From Blastocatellia bacterium (lineage in GTDB: Bacteria > Acidobacteriota > Blastocatellia > HR10 > J050), in the NCBI GenBank assembly GCA_026985075.1, contig JALSQX010000073.1:1-64000 (forward strand): 64,000 nt of DNA, in the 5' to 3' direction. Below, in pieces: positions 27,498 to 37,546 of the stretch. How positions within the stretch are numbered: the stretch's first letter is position 1; every line of letters starts with the position of its first letter. Under the pieces are notes generated by a model. It saw only the letters and a program-made list of their open reading frames with translations, had not been told where the DNA came from and did no database searches. The translations under genes were made by a program, and so were the position numbers.

Positions 27498-30400
27498 TCT
27501 CTCTCCTCCTTCTCAGGGGCTCCATTGACGGGCATGGCCGCCCAGTACTCGTACAGGCGCCAGCGCGCGAGCACGTCTTCCTGAGCCAGCTTCAACAGTT
27601 TCTTGGCCACCTCCGGATGGCTATGGACCAGCATCTTGTAGCGCGTCTCATTGTAGATGTACTTCTCCAGTGGCAGGCGCGGAGGCTTGGAATCCAGTTG
27701 CAAGGGATTCTTCCCCTCCCTGAGCCGATCGGGATTGTATCGGAACAACGGCCAGTAACCAGAAAGCACGGCGGCCTTTTGTTGCTCCATCCCATAGGCC
27801 ATATCGTATCCATGAGCGATGCAGTGGCTATACGCGATGATCAGCGAGGGACCATCATAAGCTTCCGCCTCCAGGAAGGCCTTGACCGTATGCGCATCGT
27901 TCCCTCCCATGGCCACGCGAGCGACGTAGACGTGACCGTAGGTCATAGCCATCATGGCCAGGTCTTTCTTGGGCGTCGCCTTGCCAGCGGCGGCGAACTT
28001 GGCCACGGCTCCGCGGGGCGTAGCTTTGGACATCTGTCCTCCAGTGTTGGAATAGACCTCCGTATCCAACACCAGGAGGTTCACGTTGCGTCCCGACGCC
28101 AGCACGTGATCCAAGCCGCCATAGCCGATGTCGTAGGCCCAACCATCGCCACCGATGATCCACACGCTCTTTTTGACCAGGGCGTCGGCCAGAGCGAGCA
28201 GATCGCGCGCTTCTGGCGAATCGAGTCCCCGCAGCCGCTCTTTGAGCAGCGCCACGCGCTCGCGCTGTTGTTGGATGCCAGCCTCGCTCGACTGATCGGC
28301 GGTGAGCAGCGCTTCGACGAGCTCATCGCCGAGGGTCCCGGACAGACGCTTGAGCAACCAGCGCGCATACTCGGCTTGTTTGTCCAGCGCCAGGCGCATG
28401 CCCAAGCCGAACTCGGCATTGTCCTCGAACAGCGAATTGGACCAGGCCGGTCCGCGCCCTTGACGATTGAACGTCCAGGGAGTGGTGGGGAGATTCCCGC
28501 CGTAGATGGAAGAGCATCCGGTGGCATTGGCCACCAGCGCCCGGTCGCCGAACAACTGCGTCATGAGCTTGATGTAAGGCGTCTCGCCGCATCCGGCACA
28601 GGCGCCGGAGAACTCGAACAGCGGCTCCAGAACCTGCACGTCCTTGACGTGAGCCAGGCTGAGCGCTTGCCGGTCTATCTCGGGCAGTTGGAGGAAGAAG
28701 TCCCAGTTTTCGCGCTCCTGCTCGCGAATGGGCGGTTGCGGCTCCATGTTGATGGCCTTGTGACGCACCTCGCTCTTACTCTTGGCCGGGCATACTTCCA
28801 CGCACAAGCTGCATCCCGTGCAATCTTCTGGAGCCACCTGCAGGGTATACCGCATGTCCTTGAACTCCCGCCACCGCGCCGGCGCCGACTTGAAGGTGGG
28901 CGGAGCACCATCCAGGTACCGGGGATCGTAGATCTTGGCGCGAATGACGGCATGGGGACACACGAGCACGCACTTGCCGCATTGAATGCAGAGGTCTTCA
29001 TCCCAGACGGGGATCTCCAGCGCGATATTCCGCTTCTCCCACCGCGCCGTCCCACTGGGAAACGTCCCATCGGGCGGGAACGCGCTGACCGGGAGCGAAT
29101 CGCCTTCCCCGGCGATCAATTTGGCCGTGACCTTCTGGACGAACTCCGGCGCTTCCGGAGGCACCGGCGGCCGCAGATCGAAGGTGCTGGTCACCCGATC
29201 GGGCACGCGCACCTCGGAGAGGTGGTCCAACGCCTGATCCACGGCGGCGAGGTTCTTCTGCACGATCACTTCTCCGCGCCGCCCATAGGTCTTTCGGATG
29301 GAGTCTTTGATGGCCGCAATGGCTTGCTCGCGCGGCAGGATATCGGTGATGGCGAAGAAGCAGGTCTGCATGATGGTGTTGATGCGCACACCCAACCCCG
29401 TCTGGCGGGCGATCTGATAGGCATCGATGACGAAGAAACGGAGCTTCTTGTCGATGATCTGCTGCTGGACGCGACGCGGAAGATGATCCCACACCTCATC
29501 GGGCCCATACGGACTGTTCAGGAGAAACGTGGCTCCGGGCTCGGCCACTTTGAGGACATCGAATCGCTCCAGAAAGGAGAACTGATGACAGGCGACGAAA
29601 TTGGCCCGACTGATGAGATAGGTGGAGCGAATGGGACGCGGCCCGAATCGCAGATGCGAGATGGTCACCGAGCCCGCTTTTTTGGAATCATAGACGAAGT
29701 ATCCTTGAGCGTAGTAGTCGGTGTTCTCTCCGATGATCTTGATGGAATTCTTGTTGGCGCTCACCGTGCCATCCGATCCCAGGCCATAGAAGACGGCCCG
29801 CACCGTCTGGGGATCTTCGGTGGAGAATTCGGGATCGAACTCGATGCTCGTATGGGTCACGTCATCGTGGATGCCGACGGTGAAATGATTCTTGGGATGT
29901 TCCCTGGTCATCTCGTCGAACACGCCTTTGACCATGGCCGGGGTGAACTCCTTGGAGGAGAGTCCATATCGCCCGCCAATGATGCGGGGCGGCGTCTCAA
30001 ACGGCGCCTCGCCGCCGCTCATCGCCTCATTGATGGCCGCGACGACATCCAGATAGAGCGGTTCGCCGAGACTTCCCGGCTCCTTGGTGCGGTCCAGCGC
30101 CGCGATCACCCGGACGGTCGGCGGCAGGGCGGCGATGAAGTGTTCGACGGAGAAGGGACGATAGAGGCGCACCTTGATGACGCCCACCCTCTCGCCGCGA
30201 GCCACCAGATACTCGACCGTCTCATGAACCGTCTCGGCGCCCGATCCCATCAGCACGATCACTCGTTCGGCATCAGGCGCACCCACATAATCGAACAGGC
30301 GATACTGCCGCCCGACCAGGCGAGCGAATTTGTCCATGACGTTCTGCACGATCGTCGGACAGGCCCGGTAGTACGGATTGACGGCTTCGCGCGCCTGGAA

Positions 30401-31075
30401 AAAAGCATCGGGGTTCTGCGCCGTGCCGCGAATGAAGGGATGTTCGGGTGAGAGCGCCCGAGCGCGATGCGCGCGAACGAGGTCCTCATCGATCATCGCC
30501 CGCATATCCTCGGGCGTCAGTTGCTCGATCTTGTCCACCTCGTGAGAGGTCCGAAAGCCGTCGAAGAAATGTAGAAACGGCACGCGCGCTTCCAACGTCG
30601 CCGCCTGAGCGATCAAGGCGAAATCCATGGCTTCCTGGACCGAACCCGAGGCCAGCATGGCGAAACCGGTAGCGCGCGCCGCCATCACATCGCTGTGATC
30701 GCCGAAAATGGAGAGCGCGTGCGTGGCCACCGTCCGCGACGCGATGTGGAAGACGGTGGCATTCAACTCTCCGGCGATCTTGTACATGTTGGGAATTTTC
30801 AGGAGCAACCCCTGTGACGCCGTGAATGTGGTCGTCAACGCGCCCGCTTGTAGCGAGCCGTGGACGGCGCCGGCGGCCCCCGCCTCGCTCTGCATCTCCA
30901 CCACCTCGGGCACCGTCCCCCAGATGTTCGTGCGGCCTTCGGCCGACCATTGATCGGCCCACTCGCCCATGGGCGAGGCGGGCGTGATCGGGTAGATGGC
31001 GATCACCTCGTTCGTATGGTGGGCCACATAGGCCACGGCTTCGTTGCCATCAATTGTCACGGTTGGTCTCTTCAT
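27494..31075 (-). CDS. nifJ: Pyruvate:ferredoxin (flavodoxin) oxidoreductase
   Basis: 1193 residues, the full single-chain length. Domain I is [20 protein letters not shown]. Domain III carries [20 protein letters not shown]. Two ferredoxin clusters are at [14 protein letters not shown] and [13 protein letters not shown], with an extra Cys cluster site [12 protein letters not shown]. The TPP domain is [20 protein letters not shown] and [17 protein letters not shown]. It converts pyruvate to acetyl-CoA and reduced ferredoxin. It is first in a two-gene operon with the DHOD-like gene. A sigma-54 promoter lies 47 bases upstream, so the operon is probably under activator control. Confidence 0.95.
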   Translation of the reverse strand: MKRPTVTIDGNEAVAYVAHHTNEVIAIYPITPASPMGEWADQWSAEGRTNIWGTVPEVVEMQSEAGAAGAVHGSLQAGALTTTFTASQGLLLKIPNMYKIAGELNATVFHIASRTVATHALSIFGDHSDVMAARATGFAMLASGSVQEAMDFALIAQAATLEARVPFLHFFDGFRTSHEVDKIEQLTPEDMRAMIDEDLVRAHRARALSPEHPFIRGTAQNPDAFFQAREAVNPYYRACPTIVQNVMDKFARLVGRQYRLFDYVGAPDAERVIVLMGSGAETVHETVEYLVARGERVGVIKVRLYRPFSVEHFIAALPPTVRVIAALDRTKEPGSLGEPLYLDVVAAINEAMSGGEAPFETPPRIIGGRYGLSSKEFTPAMVKGVFDEMTREHPKNHFTVGIHDDVTHTSIEFDPEFSTEDPQTVRAVFYGLGSDGTVSANKNSIKIIGENTDYYAQGYFVYDSKKAGSVTISHLRFGPRPIRSTYLISRANFVACHQFSFLERFDVLKVAEPGATFLLNSPYGPDEVWDHLPRRVQQQIIDKKLRFFVIDAYQIARQTGLGVRINTIMQTCFFAITDILPREQAIAAIKDSIRKTYGRRGEVIVQKNLAAVDQALDHLSEVRVPDRVTSTFDLRPPVPPEAPEFVQKVTAKLIAGEGDSLPVSAFPPDGTFPSGTARWEKRNIALEIPVWDEDLCIQCGKCVLVCPHAVIRAKIYDPRYLDGAPPTFKSAPARWREFKDMRYTLQVAPEDCTGCSLCVEVCPAKSKSEVRHKAINMEPQPPIREQERENWDFFLQLPEIDRQALSLAHVKDVQVLEPLFEFSGACAGCGETPYIKLMTQLFGDRALVANATGCSSIYGGNLPTTPWTFNRQGRGPAWSNSLFEDNAEFGLGMRLALDKQAEYARWLLKRLSGTLGDELVEALLTADQSSEAGIQQQRERVALLKERLRGLDSPEARDLLALADALVKKSVWIIGGDGWAYDIGYGGLDHVLASGRNVNLLVLDTEVYSNTGGQMSKATPRGAVAKFAAAGKATPKKDLAMMAMTYGHVYVARVAMGGNDAHTVKAFLEAEAYDGPSLIIAYSHCIAHGYDMAYGMEQQKAAVLSGYWPLFRYNPDRLREGKNPLQLDSKPPRLPLEKYIYNETRYKMLVHSHPEVAKKLLKLAQEDVLARWRLYEYWAAMPVNGAPEKEERE

Positions 31076-31121
31076 CGCTCGCTCCTTTCAAGATGTGCTC
31101 CCCAATTATACATCACAATGG

Positions 31122-31137
31122 AGCAAATGACGTGCCA
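31122..31137 (-). promoter_or_regulatory. Sigma-54 promoter of nifJ
   Basis: On the minus strand TGGCAC-GTCAT-TTGCT, with GG and GC 10 bases apart. It ends about 47 bases upstream of the nifJ start. Confidence 0.8.
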
Positions 31138-31481
31138 GAGAAGTCTCTTCTTCCACCGACCATCGAACCGCTTTCGTTGATCACACTTATGGAGGACAGC
31201 CCCAGGAGGTGGGCATCGCTCGCGAAACTGGAGTGGGGGATTTCACGCACCTTCAGGTAAAAATCCACTCCTCCGGGCCAGCAGGGGCAGATTCGCCCGC
31301 CGCTCAGAGAGAGTTCGTCGCCTCGATTCCGGCCGTATCCTCGCTGCGCAGTGATCCGTCGGAATGGGGGATAGGGCACATGGTTCGTGAGGGATACCCC
31401 GCCCGATGCTCGGGGTTGCTGGTCGAACCAGGCAAGGTAAAGTCAGCGGGCGGGTTACCAATACCGCCGCCCGCGTTCTTT

Positions 31482-31498
31482 TGGCACACAATTTGCAC
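31482..31498 (+). promoter_or_regulatory. Sigma-54 promoter of tonB-like gene
   Basis: TGGCAC-ACAAT-TTGCA, a full consensus -24/-12 element, about 70 bases upstream of the TonB-like start. Confidence 0.85.
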
Positions 31499-31568
31499 AT
31501 ATGATATTGGGAGAGTCGTTGGGACCCTCCTGAGATAGAGAGCGTTGAGAAGTAAGGAGACGGTCATC

Positions 31569-32360
31569 ATGTTTGAAGAATCACTGGTGGTGTCGGGCAA
31601 GCAACGCCCAAGAGGTCGGATGAGGTGGATTCTGCTGCTCACCGCCCTCGTCTATCTGGTGGCCATTGCGGGAACGATTGTAGCCGGCATTCTGCTGGTC
31701 AGACCTGAGTTCGGAGAAGCCATGCTGGAGGTCGCTCTGGTGACGCCACCGCCGCCTCCCCCACCACCACCGCCCCCGGGACCGGCGACCACACCGCGCG
31801 GAGGCATTCCGCCGAAAGCGATCGTGATTCCCGCCGGATTCGTTGCCCCCACAGTGATACCGGAGAAGCTCCCACCGAGCGCCGAAGAACTCCCTGAGGT
31901 ATACATCTCTCAAGGCGTCCCCGGCGGGGTTCCTGGCGGCGTCCCCGGCGGCGTCCCCGGCGGCGTCGTGGGCGGCGTCGTGGGTGGTGTTTTGGGTTCG
32001 GTCGGCCCGGTGGCTGCACCGCCACCGCCGCCCCCCAAAGCTCCTCCCAAGTCGGAACCCATTCGCGTGAGCACCGGCGTGCTCAAAGGCAACGCCATAC
32101 GTCGCGTCATGCCCACGTACCCAACAGTGGCGCTCAATGCCCATCTCCAGGGGAAGGTCGAAGTGCGCATTGTGGTCGACGAGCAAGGGAATGTGATTTC
32201 GGCCGAAGTCATCAGCGGCCATCCTCTCTTCCGGGAGGCGGCGCTCAGAGCGGCGCGCCAATGGAAGTTCCGACCTACTCTGGTGAACGGTCAACCGGTC
32301 AAGGTCAAAGGGACATTGACCTTCGTCTTCCGACTGGATCGGGGAGGACCGGTGAGCTGA
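31569..32360 (+). CDS. TonB-like energy transducer with Pro and Gly-Val-Pro repeats
   Basis: 263 residues. A short cytoplasmic N-terminus and one helix (WILLLTALVYLVAIAGTIVA) precede a run of 11 prolines. A VPGG repeat (residues ~117-140, drifting to VVGG) and a second Pro run follow. The C-terminal TonB_C domain (MPTYPTVALNAHLQGKVEVR, HPLFREAALRAARQWKFRPT) is complete. Such proteins transmit proton-motive force to outer-membrane receptors. No ExbB/ExbD is adjacent. ATG 31569 follows AAGGAGACG. The architecture is typical of Acidobacteriota. Confidence 0.85.
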   Translation: MFEESLVVSGKQRPRGRMRWILLLTALVYLVAIAGTIVAGILLVRPEFGEAMLEVALVTPPPPPPPPPPPGPATTPRGGIPPKAIVIPAGFVAPTVIPEKLPPSAEELPEVYISQGVPGGVPGGVPGGVPGGVVGGVVGGVLGSVGPVAAPPPPPPKAPPKSEPIRVSTGVLKGNAIRRVMPTYPTVALNAHLQGKVEVRIVVDEQGNVISAEVISGHPLFREAALRAARQWKFRPTLVNGQPVKVKGTLTFVFRLDRGGPVS

Positions 32361-32476
32361 ACATCTCGCGGCCATGAGAAGCCGATGCCGACCACCACAG
32401 GGCCGACGCCACCGACGACCCAAGCGGCGTCCGGCCGAATTGCGGTTGAATCCGGCCAGTTTTGCGGGGAGGTCGT

Positions 32477-33781
32477 ATGAAGAAGCGTCCTCACGATAAA
32501 CGAGATCCGTATCGTTTGCGCACGCGCTTGATTCACGGGCACTTCAAGAGCGAGCGCTGGGATTTCGATCATCATATCATCCCGCCCATCTCGGCGTCCA
32601 CGGCTTATCGCCTGGGCTCGGTCCATCGGGGGGCTCAGGGATTCGTGGAATTCGCTTCGGAAGAGGCCGAGATGAGCGGACACGTGCCGATTTACATCTA
32701 CGATCGGCTAGATGAACCCACCCGTGGCCTGCTGGAGGAGAACCTCGCTTACGCCGAAGGCGGCGAGACGGCGGTCTGCTTCGCCAGCGGAATGGCAGCC
32801 ATCAGCGCCGCTCTCGGCGTGACCTTGAAGGCCGGCGACGAGGTGATCGCTCATCACACGCTCTACGGGTGCACGTACAGCCTATTGACCAGTTGGCTCC
32901 CCCGATTCGGCATCCAGGTGACATTTGCCGATCTGAGAGATCAGGCGAGCTTTCTTCAGGCGATGACCGATCGTACCCGGGTGGTCTATTTCGAGACGCC
33001 GGTCAATCCCACTCTGGAGTTGATCGATATCGCCGAGCTGCGTCGCTGGATCGACGAGGTTCAAGCCGCACGGCCGTCGGGCAATCGCCTGGTGATGATC
33101 GTGGACAACACCTTTGCCACGCCTTACTGCCAGCGCCCGCTGGCGCTGGGGGCTGATCTGGTGGTGGAGAGCCTGACCAAAAATATCGGCGGATTCGGGA
33201 CCGACATGGGTGGCGTCGTCGTCGGGCCGCATCAATATCATGGACCGCTGCTCATGTTCCGCAAGGATTTCGGCGGCGTCCTCTCGCCGAAGAATGCCTG
33301 GCCCATCCTGGTTTACGGATTGCCGACCTTGGCCACGCGCATGGTCAATCAACAAAAGACGGCGCTCCGCGTGGCCCAGTTTCTGGAACGCCATCCCAAG
33401 GTCGCCCGCGTGGCCTATCCCGGACTGGAATCGTTCCCTCAGTATGAACTGGCTCGACGACAGATGGTGAGCACCGACGGCAAATTCGCTCCTGGCTCCA
33501 TGATCTATTTCGTCATGAAAGGCGACGAGCAGCAGGCTAATCGAGCAGCCGAACGATTCATCGATTACATCGCCGACCACGCCTACTGCATCACCTTGGC
33601 CGTCAGCCTGGGACAGATTCGCACGCTCATCGAAGAGCCCTATTCCATGACCCACTCAGCGCTCCCCGACGAGGTCAAGCGCGAGCGCGGCCTGGAACCC
33701 GGCGGCATCCGCCTGTCCATCGGATTGGAAGACTGGCACGACCTCATCGATGATCTCCGCGACGCCTTCGAGCACGTCTGA
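32477..33781 (+). CDS. PLP-dependent Cys/Met metabolism enzyme (gamma-lyase/synthase family)
   Basis: 434 residues, fold-type I. SGMAAISAALGVTLKAGDEV marks the cofactor phosphate region, ETPVNPTLELIDI and MIVDNTFATPYCQRPL are family signatures, and VVESLTKNIGGFG carries the PLP lysine. Sequence alone does not separate methionine gamma-lyase, O-acetylhomoserine sulfhydrylase and cystathionine gamma-synthase. There is an unusual insertion near residue 60 (FASEEAEMSGHVPIYIYDRL). ATG 32477 follows GGGGAGGTCGT. It stands ~100 bases after tonB and is not closely coupled to it. Confidence 0.85.
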   Translation: MKKRPHDKRDPYRLRTRLIHGHFKSERWDFDHHIIPPISASTAYRLGSVHRGAQGFVEFASEEAEMSGHVPIYIYDRLDEPTRGLLEENLAYAEGGETAVCFASGMAAISAALGVTLKAGDEVIAHHTLYGCTYSLLTSWLPRFGIQVTFADLRDQASFLQAMTDRTRVVYFETPVNPTLELIDIAELRRWIDEVQAARPSGNRLVMIVDNTFATPYCQRPLALGADLVVESLTKNIGGFGTDMGGVVVGPHQYHGPLLMFRKDFGGVLSPKNAWPILVYGLPTLATRMVNQQKTALRVAQFLERHPKVARVAYPGLESFPQYELARRQMVSTDGKFAPGSMIYFVMKGDEQQANRAAERFIDYIADHAYCITLAVSLGQIRTLIEEPYSMTHSALPDEVKRERGLEPGGIRLSIGLEDWHDLIDDLRDAFEHV

Positions 33782-33821
33782 TCGGGCCACAGCGCCTCGT
33801 CCGGTCGATATCGAGGGCGGC

Positions 33822-33870
33822 CGCGCGCCCCCTGGAGGTGTGCCATCGACATCTCCTGGCGGGCGCGCGC
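33822..33870 (+). terminator. GC-rich hairpin after PLP enzyme gene
   Basis: CGCGCCCCCTGGAG (from 33824) faces CTCCTGGCGGGCGCG across a ~14-base loop. The stem is very stable but lacks a T-run. It lies about 40 bases past the stop, so it is a probable mRNA 3' end or terminator. Confidence 0.45.
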
Positions 33871-33986
33871 CGGGCTCTGAGCCGTCCCAAGCCAGGAAGG
33901 ACGTAAAAAACTGTAAAGGCGAACGCCGAAGGCGACAAATCCATCGCGTTGTGACAATATATGCCCTTTGTTGAGTGCTCAACGAG

Positions 33987-36221
33987 ATGAGGACAGCGAA
34001 GCGCGGCCCCATGGGTCGATTCCGGCACATGGCTCTGGTCATTGGTGTGGCGCTCGGGTTCGTGTCGAGCGCCCGAGCGCAACATCCCATTCAGGCTCAT
34101 CCCTCCGATGAACCGAAGCGGGCTCTGGTGGTGCCCGCCCGCTCAGAGATCACGCTCGATGGCGCCCTCGATGAACCCGCCTGGACCGCGGCGCCACCGA
34201 TTGGCCAGCTCGTCCAGCGCGAACCGCGCCCGGGCGTGCCGGCCACCGAGGCCACAGTGGTCAAGCTCCTCTACACCCGACACACGCTCTACATTGGCGT
34301 CATCTGCTTCGACTCGGAACCCCATCGCATCATCGGGACGCAGATGGCTCGCGATGCCGATCTCTCGGCCGATGATCGCATCGAGATTCTCATTGACACC
34401 TTTCACGATCGCCGCAATGCCTTCTACTTTGCCACCAATCCGCTGGGTGCACTGGTCGATGCGTTGATCACCGAGAACGGTCAGCTCAATAAGGAATGGG
34501 ACGCTATCTGGGACGTGCGCGTCAGGCGCCTCTCCGATGGCTGGAGCGCCGAATTCGCCATCCCTTTCAAGAGCCTCAGCTTTCGTCGCGGGCAATCGGT
34601 CTGGGGATTCAACGTCTCGCGCACCATCAAGCGGAAGCTGGAAGAAGATCGCTGGGCGGCCCCTCGCCTGGACGTACGCTTCTTTCAGGTCTCAGAGGCG
34701 GGCGACATCGTCTTCCAGGAGACGCCGGCCGATGGCGCGCCGCAGATGGAACAGGGGCGGGGGGTGGATATTCGCCCCTTCATCACCGGGCGATGGTTCC
34801 ACACCAATCCCTCAGGCCACACGGCGACGACGGCCAAGGGCGGCGTGGATATCTTTTACAATCTCACGCCGAACCTCAAATTGACCACCACCCTCAATAC
34901 CGATTTTGCCGAAACCGAAGTGGATGCGCGTCAAATCAACCTCACGCGCTTCCCTTTGTTCTTCCCCGAGAAGCGCGCCTTTTTCCTGGAGAATGCCGGG
35001 GTCTTCACGTTCTCCAACATCCGGCGCGACATCATTCCTTTCTTCAGTCGCCGGATTGGCCTCCTGCGCGGCCAGGAAGTGCCCATCATGGCGGGAACGA
35101 AACTCACCGGAAAAGTTGGTCGCTACGATGTGGGCGCGCTCCTGGTGCGCACGCGAGAGACCAACCTGGTGGAAGCGAAGAATTTTGTCGTCGCGCGAGT
35201 GAAGCGGAACATTTTCAAGCAATCCTATGTGGGGGGGCTCCTCACCAGTGGAGATCCCGCACACCCGACGACCAGCCGCACCTATGGGACGGACGTCCGA
35301 TTGGCGACGTCCAACTTTCTCGGTCGGGCGCGGAACTTCGAAGTCACCGCCTATTGGCTCAAGACGAGCACCGAGGGGCTCGCCGATCGAGATCAGTCTT
35401 TCGGCTTCGGCGTGGCCTACCCCAATGACCTCTGGAGCGTGCGCCTCAGTTGGCGACAGATCGACGAGCATTTCCGACCGGCGCTCGGCTTCGTCCCGCG
35501 AACCAACGTGCGCAAGCTGTTTCTCGGTCTCGATTTCAGTCCGCGGCCCAAGCGTTTTCTCCATCTGCGGCAGATGTTCCACGAACTGCGTTACATTCGC
35601 TATACGCGATTGGACGATGACCGGGTAGAGACCTGGCGGCTGTTCACCGCGCCCATCAACTGGCAGTTCAATTCTGGAGACCGCATGGAATTCAACTATG
35701 TGCCCACATTCGAGCGGCTCGTCGAGCCATTCGAGATCTCTCCCGGCGTGATTCTGGCTCCCGGTCAGTACCGCTTCACGCGGTGGCGCGTGGAAGTGGA
35801 GACGGCTTCCAAACGGCCCTGGCAGGTGAAAGGGACCTGGTGGTTTGGTGGTTTCTGGTCCGGCCGATCCGATCAGATCGAGACCACCTTTCGGTACAAG
35901 ATGGCGCCCCACCTCCAACTCAGCGCGGAGACGAATCAAACGTTCGCCCGACTCCCCGAAGGACGTTTCGTGGCGCGGATTTTCAGCTTCCGGGCCGACT
36001 ACTCGGTCTCTCCCTTCCTCACTTTCTTCAACCTGGTGCAATTTGACAATGCGTCGAGAAATCTGGGCTGGCAGAGCCGCGTGCGCTGGATTCTGCAGCC
36101 GGGCAACGAACTGTTCATCGTCTTCAACCAGGGCTGGGTGCAGGATGAGCGCGGGGGCTTTCGGTTCCGAACCACTGACTCCAAGCTGGCCGTCAAATTC
36201 CAGTACACGTTCCGGTTCTGA
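33987..36221 (+). CDS. DUF5916 outer-membrane protein with N-terminal CBM9-like domain
   Basis: 744 residues. After a signal peptide (VIGVALGFVSSARA) comes a carbohydrate-binding family 9-like domain (ITLDGALDEPAWTAAPPIGQ, TLYIGVICFDSEPHRIIGTQ, RIEILIDTFHDRRNAFYFAT). Then follows the DUF5916 barrel (TTTLNTDFAETEVDARQINL, FPEKRAFFLENAGVFTFSN), ending in a Phe (QYTFRF) as outer-membrane barrels do. Function is unknown; the family is frequent in Acidobacteriota and Bacteroidota. The start could also be ATG 34011. An inverted repeat GTTGAG-TG-CTCAAC lies just before the start. Confidence 0.8.
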   Translation: MRTAKRGPMGRFRHMALVIGVALGFVSSARAQHPIQAHPSDEPKRALVVPARSEITLDGALDEPAWTAAPPIGQLVQREPRPGVPATEATVVKLLYTRHTLYIGVICFDSEPHRIIGTQMARDADLSADDRIEILIDTFHDRRNAFYFATNPLGALVDALITENGQLNKEWDAIWDVRVRRLSDGWSAEFAIPFKSLSFRRGQSVWGFNVSRTIKRKLEEDRWAAPRLDVRFFQVSEAGDIVFQETPADGAPQMEQGRGVDIRPFITGRWFHTNPSGHTATTAKGGVDIFYNLTPNLKLTTTLNTDFAETEVDARQINLTRFPLFFPEKRAFFLENAGVFTFSNIRRDIIPFFSRRIGLLRGQEVPIMAGTKLTGKVGRYDVGALLVRTRETNLVEAKNFVVARVKRNIFKQSYVGGLLTSGDPAHPTTSRTYGTDVRLATSNFLGRARNFEVTAYWLKTSTEGLADRDQSFGFGVAYPNDLWSVRLSWRQIDEHFRPALGFVPRTNVRKLFLGLDFSPRPKRFLHLRQMFHELRYIRYTRLDDDRVETWRLFTAPINWQFNSGDRMEFNYVPTFERLVEPFEISPGVILAPGQYRFTRWRVEVETASKRPWQVKGTWWFGGFWSGRSDQIETTFRYKMAPHLQLSAETNQTFARLPEGRFVARIFSFRADYSVSPFLTFFNLVQFDNASRNLGWQSRVRWILQPGNELFIVFNQGWVQDERGGFRFRTTDSKLAVKFQYTFRF

Positions 36222-36584
36222 AGCCCCGGACGCGGCTCGCGCCAGATCTCCTCATGGGCAGCCCGACCGACCGATCACCCCCGGGCTCGATCTCGGTCAC
36301 CCCTTCCCCCGTCAGCGACGCGATTCCTGAGGTCAGCCAGCGAGCGCCCCTCTTCCGGATGACCCCACGGGCGTTTTCACGCCCATTCTGGGCGAATTCC
36401 CCCGCTCGCATCCCCGCCAGAAGAGCGCGCCTTCCGTGGGGGATAGAAGGGCAGGGATTCCATCTCCTCATATCGAAACCAGTTATGGCCGCTCGTGCAA
36501 CCCGTCGTTCATTTCCGACCGTGTGGCATACCGTTTGCAAAGGGCTTGGAGGAAGTTCAGGAGATGCTACGAGGAGGAAGTCCT
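36222..36584. other. Intergenic with hairpin and sigma-54 promoter
   Basis: A hairpin GGGCGT-TTTC-ACGCCC (36369-36384) may end the upstream transcript. A sigma-54 promoter follows at 36524-36540. No gene is supported. Confidence 0.6.
36524..36540 (+). promoter_or_regulatory. Sigma-54 promoter of molybdoenzyme operon
   Basis: TGGCAT-ACCGT-TTGCA, with GG and GC 10 bases apart, about 45 bases upstream of the Fe-S subunit start. Confidence 0.85.
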
Positions 36585-37532
36585 ATGAGAAAAACGTCGT
36601 CTGCGAATCACGCGCTTGAGACGACCGACCGGCGTCGATTCCTCAAGCTGGCGGCAGTGGGTGCGGCGACGGCCGCTCTGGCCACGGAGGCGGTCGGAGG
36701 ACCGTCTCACCGACTGCGCCGCCGCGCCCATCGCCTGGCCCGCCGGTTGGGAATGAAGGCCGATCGGGTAGAGAACCATCTCATTCGGATGCAGGAAGAT
36801 CTGCGGCGCGCCCTGCAAAAGCCGGTGGAACAGCGCGACTGGGTGATGGTCATCGATCCTCGCAAGTGCATTGGTTGTGACTCCTGTACGATCTCCTGTA
36901 AGGCCGAGAACGTCACCCCACCAGGGGTGACGTATCGACGGGTCCCCAAGATCGAGTTTGGAGCGTTTCCCAACATCACTTGGATCTTCATGCCAGCCAA
37001 CTGCATGCAGTGCGATCATCCCGCTTGCGCTACTGCTCCCGGTGTGCCCGAAGGCGCGATCAGCAAACGTCCTGACGGCATCGTGGAGATCGACTACGCC
37101 AAACTCCGCGGCGAGGCGGCTCGAGCCGCAGCCCGGGCGTGTCCTTATTCTGCCCTCTATGTTGATGATGGGAGCTTCTATACGGAGAATACGCCCCACG
37201 GTCTCCAGCCCTATGAGACCAGAGACTTCCAGGAATACGACCAGGAGTACAACCGGACCCAAGGAGGCTTACCCGTGGGGAGCGGCCGGAAGTGTCATTT
37301 CTGCTTGCATCGATTGAATCAGGCCATGCTCCCAGCCTGTGTGACCACCTGCTTGGGGGGAGCGGTCTTCTTCGGCGATCGAAGCGATCCTCAGAGTCTC
37401 GTCTCCGAACTCCTGGCCAGTCATCGCGTCATTCGCACCAGGGAGAGTTTGGGGATGGAGCCTCGGGTCTACTACATCGACGAGCCGATTGAAGGCCGAC
37501 CGCATCTCTCCTGCACCGTCTGTCATCCATAG
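36585..37532 (+). CDS. Tat-exported Fe-S subunit of molybdopterin oxidoreductase, with altered cluster ligands
   Basis: 315 residues, TtrB/NrfC-like. A twin-arginine signal (TDRRRFLKLAAVGAA, Arg16-18) indicates export. Cluster motif 1 is complete (C95, C98, C101, C105) and so is motif 4 (C237, C240, C252, C256). Motif 2 (C140, C143, C148) lacks its fourth Cys, with Pro152 in that place. Motif 3 keeps only C186 in ARACPYSALYV, so probably fewer than four clusters bind. The last residues, SCTVCHP, form a CXXCH (310-314) that could bind heme c. ATG 36585 follows GAGGAGG. The catalytic subunit follows 14 bases later. No membrane anchor gene is adjacent. Confidence 0.8.
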   Translation: MRKTSSANHALETTDRRRFLKLAAVGAATAALATEAVGGPSHRLRRRAHRLARRLGMKADRVENHLIRMQEDLRRALQKPVEQRDWVMVIDPRKCIGCDSCTISCKAENVTPPGVTYRRVPKIEFGAFPNITWIFMPANCMQCDHPACATAPGVPEGAISKRPDGIVEIDYAKLRGEAARAAARACPYSALYVDDGSFYTENTPHGLQPYETRDFQEYDQEYNRTQGGLPVGSGRKCHFCLHRLNQAMLPACVTTCLGGAVFFGDRSDPQSLVSELLASHRVIRTRESLGMEPRVYYIDEPIEGRPHLSCTVCHP

Positions 37533-37546
37533 GGAGGTGAACGGAT

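Larger units (their letters stand above)
31076..31568. other. Divergent sigma-54 control region
   Basis: About 490 bases between nifJ (left) and the TonB-like gene (right), with one sigma-54 element for each direction (31122-31137 minus, 31482-31498 plus). The space between is long enough for an enhancer-binding protein. No gene is supported. Confidence 0.65.

Noticed and set aside
27617-30451. 944-codon open frame opposite nifJ
   Set aside because: Pure shadow of the pyruvate:ferredoxin oxidoreductase gene on the other strand; GC-rich codon bias makes long antisense frames. No ribosome site or recognisable domain.
31917-31990. Short tandem repeat that could be taken for a CRISPR-like array
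   Set aside because: It is in frame and encodes the VPGG/VVGG linker of the TonB-like protein; there are no spacers.
34812-36041. 409-codon antisense frame opposite the DUF5916 gene
   Set aside because: Same shadow effect; no protein character.
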